This document shows positions 61,099-64,000 of a DNA stretch of 64,000 nt, one piece after another. A program made the translations under genes and the position numbers. The DNA lies in contig CBDEUC010000002.1 of the NCBI GenBank assembly GCA_965243105.1, forward strand, positions 310,001 to 374,000, in the 5' to 3' direction. The stretch is from WLWS01 sp965243105. GTDB lineage: Bacteria > Pseudomonadota > Gammaproteobacteria > Eutrophobiales > Eutrophobiaceae. Each line of letters begins with the position of its first letter. The first letter of the stretch is position 1. The notes beneath the pieces are model-generated. The model was given only the letters and a program-made list of their open reading frames with translations, was not told where the DNA came from and did not search any database.

Positions 61099-63021
61099 CT
61101 ACCTTGTATTACCTACCGGTGCTGCGAACGCATCACTGATTAACTGGTCGACATTGTCTCCTGTGAGGCTTCGAAGGAAGGCAACGAGCTGTGATTTTTC
61201 AGGTGGTGTGAGCCCCAGGGGCTTGATAAGCGGGTCAAGGAGCTGGTTCTTTATTCCCCCGCGATCGTAAAACTCTATCACCTCTTCCAGGGTGGATAGT
61301 GAACCGTCGTGCATGTAAGGTGCCGTGAGTGCAATATTTCTCAGTGAAGGCGTCTTGTATTTCCATCTATCATCCGGGTTTTCTGAAATTTCATAATAGC
61401 CAAGGTCGTTGGGTGGGGCTTCGAATGATCCCTCAATGCTGGTCATATCAACCTCTAACCAGTTTCCCGGGGCTACCAGTACTTTTCTTGTTGGCGGCCG
61501 ACGAGACATTGACCTGTTATAGCCAATACCCGTGTTATGCAGGCTGTGATCGGTAAAAAGAGCATATCCCTGCTCTACCAGGTGACAGCCTGAGCAAGCG
61601 GCTTTACCTTTGAACAAACTAAAACCTTTCTTTGCAGTGGATGAAACAGCTTTTTCATCGCCCTGGAAATACCAGCGGTCAAAATTGCTATTAGCAGAAC
61701 GCAGGCTTCTTTGATAGGCAGCGAGCGCATCGCCAATATTGGTCATAGTGGCGGAAGCGCCATCAAAAGCCTGTGAAAATAACTTGCTGTACCCGGGTAT
61801 GCTTCTTATCTTGTTTACCAGGTAACCGGGCGAAGGGTTGGCCATTTCATTTCTTGCCAGCAGTGGACCCCATATCTGCCTTTCCAGGCTATCCTCTCGT
61901 GCGTCATGAAACAGTAGCTCGGCATGGCCTACGTTATACAGGGTGGGTGCATTTCTTCTTACTGTCCTTCCTTCAATTCCAACCGCCGTTGCCAGCTCAT
62001 TGCTTGTAAAACCCTGTTCAGGTATATGACACATGGCACAGGAAAACGTATTGTTGTGCGATAGTCTGCGGTCAAAAAACAGCCGGCGTCCCAGCTGGAT
62101 TTTCTCTCTTGTCAGGCCGCGCAAAATCTTTTCCGGGAATTGCTGCAGGCCCGGAATAGCGCGCCTGGCATTTAAAGCGAGATCCGCACTTGCACCCTGT
62201 CGCCGGGAAAGGCTCAGGGCGCGGGTGCTGTAATCAGCGCTTTCATAACCATCCTTGTTGTCGCTAGCACCATGGAGTTCAGGGGGTTGTGAAGTGGCTG
62301 CCGTACCTGCCCCGCTGGCAGGCATGGACGCCAGCGTGATAATGTCGTTAATGACGGTCTCTGGGTGTAAAAAAGAAGTGCTGTAGATGTTCCTGATCTG
62401 GTTTTCCCGGTCGATGAGAAATACTCGCAATATGTGGGAGATGCTGCCGCTGGTATTTCCATTTTCGTCGACTTCCCGAAGTATCGACTGGTCATAGGCC
62501 TGTAGCAGGGGGTCAAGAACGGCTTCTGAACTGGTTGTGAGAAACTGCCAGTCAAAACCGTCGCGAACGAAATTTTTTCCATATTTCGACATCACCTTCG
62601 GGGTGTCGTTTTTCGGATCAAAGCTCATGCTGATGAAACGTACCTGTCCCTCGAGAGATGGCCTTTCCATCAGCCTGTTTTGCACCTGGCTACTGACGTA
62701 TGTAGCAAGGGGGCAGCCATTTACGTCATCGCACTGCGTGTAGATAAAACTTAATACAACGAACTTGTCGCCCATGAATTCATGCAACTGCCGGGCATTG
62801 CCGTTCATATCAAGAATTTCACCATTACCTGCTTTGCCAAGAGCTGGAAGTTCATAGCTGCCCGGAACAGGGGCCGGGTAATCAAGGCTACGATAGCCGG
62901 GTGCAAGGACTTCTGGTTTACTATCCTTATCGTGCCCGGAGTGGGCCTGGAGGTAAAAGCTGTTGAATAGAATAAAAATGCCGGTAGCAAGTGCAGCTAC
63001 CGGCACGCGGTAAGTACGCAA
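61099..63021 (-). CDS. SCO1/SenC - MauG di-heme cytochrome c peroxidase fusion
   Basis: 640 residues. Signal peptide, then a SCO1/SenC copper-chaperone domain (about 60-235) with Cu ligands Cys97, Cys103 (TQCDDVNGCP) and His196 (ISHILRV). After a linker a di-heme MauG/CcpA domain follows (about 290-625): CAMCH at 328-332 and CSGCH at 476-480. In known methanethiol oxidase clusters SCO1 and MauG are separate genes. Here they form one chain, probably periplasmic, for copper loading and oxidative maturation. 12 bases downstream of the partial mtoX on the same strand, so co-transcribed. Confidence 0.9.
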   Translation of the reverse strand: MRTYRVPVAALATGIFILFNSFYLQAHSGHDKDSKPEVLAPGYRSLDYPAPVPGSYELPALGKAGNGEILDMNGNARQLHEFMGDKFVVLSFIYTQCDDVNGCPLATYVSSQVQNRLMERPSLEGQVRFISMSFDPKNDTPKVMSKYGKNFVRDGFDWQFLTTSSEAVLDPLLQAYDQSILREVDENGNTSGSISHILRVFLIDRENQIRNIYSTSFLHPETVINDIITLASMPASGAGTAATSQPPELHGASDNKDGYESADYSTRALSLSRRQGASADLALNARRAIPGLQQFPEKILRGLTREKIQLGRRLFFDRRLSHNNTFSCAMCHIPEQGFTSNELATAVGIEGRTVRRNAPTLYNVGHAELLFHDAREDSLERQIWGPLLARNEMANPSPGYLVNKIRSIPGYSKLFSQAFDGASATMTNIGDALAAYQRSLRSANSNFDRWYFQGDEKAVSSTAKKGFSLFKGKAACSGCHLVEQGYALFTDHSLHNTGIGYNRSMSRRPPTRKVLVAPGNWLEVDMTSIEGSFEAPPNDLGYYEISENPDDRWKYKTPSLRNIALTAPYMHDGSLSTLEEVIEFYDRGGIKNQLLDPLIKPLGLTPPEKSQLVAFLRSLTGDNVDQLISDAFAAPVGNTR

Positions 63022-63033
63022 TTTAGAGTCCGG

Positions 63034-64000
63034 TTATTGACCTGCCACCTTGACATCCTGCCCGGGTCGGGTCCTGGCGAAAAGTGAGTATGCCCCAAAT
63101 CGCATCTGGTGAGGAAAGCCCAGTTTTTCTTTTACGAAATCGATACTAAAACGATGTTTTAATTCCTTGCCATCCCAGTCATAGGCCTTGAAGTACTGCA
63201 GGTCACCTTCTCCCTGCTTCTTGTCCCAGTTTGCCAGCAGCGAGGAAGTGAAGTATATACGGCTGCCATCCCAGCTCTGGGAAAGCATGTTGATCTGGGC
63301 GCCGATATTTTTTGAATACACTTCCTTTGCATTAAAAGGATCCGAAATATCAAAAGCCCGCGCCATTCCATCATTCCATGTGTCTACCCAGAGCAGGTTG
63401 TCATCAGCTGAGATGGATATGTCTACTGGTAATGGAATTTTGCTGGCATCGCCTATGTCGGCTACTTCTTTTGCCTGCCATTCACCGGCATCATCTTCGT
63501 AGATCAGCCATACTTTAGAAGTCAAGGCAGTCGTAGTGAAGCAATAGTTGTTTTGCGAACCCCATGCACATCGAATTTCCAGCGGGGCACCCGGGACATC
63601 GAGAACTTTCTTGGGCTTGCGTGTGTGCAGGTCCCATATAACCACGGTGTTGCCAAAGCGTTTCATTGCTTCAGCGTCGGACATCATTTTGCCAAGGTCC
63701 ATCATGTAATTATTCCACCCGGTAAATGATGATGTGACCATGACGTTACGCCGGGGAAGGGCGCGAATATCATAGCCATAGCCATCGGCAAACTGGCCGC
63801 TCTTCACTGCTCCGCCAAGGTTGTCGTCGGTTGGCATCCAGTGGGTTGCCACGTATTGACCACCATTGGTGTATTCCACGAGTGCGGTTCTGCCACCATG
63901 GTCCTTGTCATTTGACAGCCCGGTAATCATCATGCGTCCCGGTAATGCATAGGTTGTATGAGGTCCTACCACGCCACCGCTCTTATCGACAAAATTATCG
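63034..64000 (-). CDS. mtoX: Methanethiol oxidase / SBP56 selenium-binding protein family, 3' part
   Basis: At least 322 residues visible; the frame is open to the right edge, so the N-terminus (about 100-150 residues) is missing. SBP56-type beta-propeller text: GPHTTYALPGRMMITGLSNDKDHGG, HWMPTDDNLGGAVKSG, YGYDIRALPRRNVMVTSSFTGWNNY, TVVIWDLHTRKPKKVL. The bacterial copper enzyme MtoX converts methanethiol to formaldehyde, sulfide and peroxide. Assignment is supported by the adjacent SCO1-MauG fusion and by sqr. Other SBP56 members of unknown function are the alternative. Confidence 0.82.
   Translation of the reverse strand, partial: DNFVDKSGGVVGPHTTYALPGRMMITGLSNDKDHGGRTALVEYTNGGQYVATHWMPTDDNLGGAVKSGQFADGYGYDIRALPRRNVMVTSSFTGWNNYMMDLGKMMSDAEAMKRFGNTVVIWDLHTRKPKKVLDVPGAPLEIRCAWGSQNNYCFTTTALTSKVWLIYEDDAGEWQAKEVADIGDASKIPLPVDISISADDNLLWVDTWNDGMARAFDISDPFNAKEVYSKNIGAQINMLSQSWDGSRIYFTSSLLANWDKKQGEGDLQYFKAYDWDGKELKHRFSIDFVKEKLGFPHQMRFGAYSLFARTRPGQDVKVAGQ

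Noticed and set aside
63034..64000. Selenocysteine in the selenium-binding-protein relative
   Set aside because: No in-frame TGA; the family name refers to bound selenium in the mammalian protein and not to a selenoprotein.
1..64000. tRNA, rRNA, CRISPR array, insertion sequence, prophage or attachment site
   Set aside because: No tRNA-like T-arm with acceptor stem, regular short repeat array, transposase or integrase was seen on either strand.

Overview
The window reads as a stretch of chromosome from a heterotrophic, aerobic gammaproteobacterium, probably marine. I base this on the gene set: a TonB-dependent receptor with the VVVTAQ box, EttA and YheS ABC-F proteins, a YbiI-like DksA-type zinc finger, the LplT-PlsC-AMP-ligase (Aas) fusion, NnrU, TrhO, and MetH behind an S-adenosylhomocysteine (SAH) riboswitch. 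Genus cannot be fixed from sequence alone. I see no rRNA, tRNA, CRISPR array, insertion sequence or phage gene. Coding density is high, and many genes overlap by 4 bases or abut, so operons are easy to delimit.

Layout. 1-2638 (+): 3' part of dihydrolipoamide dehydrogenase, an acyl-CoA-dehydrogenase-like flavoprotein and a DUF2237 protein. 2644-5164: two divergent PLP aminotransferases, one of them PhnW-like. 5165-11004 (-): a six-gene catabolic operon (hydantoinase/oxoprolinase A and B, a small acetone-carboxylase-gamma-like zinc protein, an isochorismatase-fold hydrolase, a CMP/dCMP-type deaminase, a RidA-family protein). It faces a divergent TonB receptor (11233-13731) that ends in a clear terminator. 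13893-17404 (-): a four-gene operon I cannot match to a known system: secreted metallo-beta-lactamase-fold hydrolase, secreted Kelch protein, and two membrane proteins built from one repeated module carrying an HxH motif. 17521-21125: an amidase and a DUF3604 lipoprotein. 21252-24823 (+): acyl-CoA synthetase, DUF485 protein and ActP-like symporter. 24875-32162: a MarR-type regulator divergent from an acyl-CoA catabolic operon (acyl-CoA dehydrogenase, thiolase, CoA ligase, and a hydroxyacyl-CoA dehydrogenase/enoyl-CoA hydratase fusion in reversed domain order).

32175-47200: mostly housekeeping and membrane lipid genes (Aas fusion, YheS, TrhO, GST, LysR regulator, VOC protein, methyltransferase, EttA, MATE pump). 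47216-55819: YbiI-like protein, AtoE and AEC transporters, secreted cyclophilin, secreted MsrB, an epimerase-like protein, NnrU, GFA, DUF2461 and an M20 N-carbamoyl/allantoate-type hydrolase. 55845-64000: MetH with its SAH riboswitch, then a sulfur block: sulfide:quinone oxidoreductase, a SCO1-MauG fusion, and a partial SBP56/methanethiol oxidase.

Functional picture. Three themes stand out. First, organic nitrogen: deaminase, ATP-dependent cyclic-amide hydrolase, carbamoyl/amide hydrolase and Rid protein could form one ring-opening pathway, with a dedicated outer-membrane receptor. Second, C1/sulfur: methanethiol oxidase releases sulfide, formaldehyde and peroxide; the SCO1-MauG fusion probably matures its copper site and SQR removes the sulfide. 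Third, uptake and beta-oxidation of carboxylic acids. The most novel-looking parts are the HxH membrane-module operon, the SCO1-MauG fusion, and the hairpin that competes with the SAH aptamer in front of metH.
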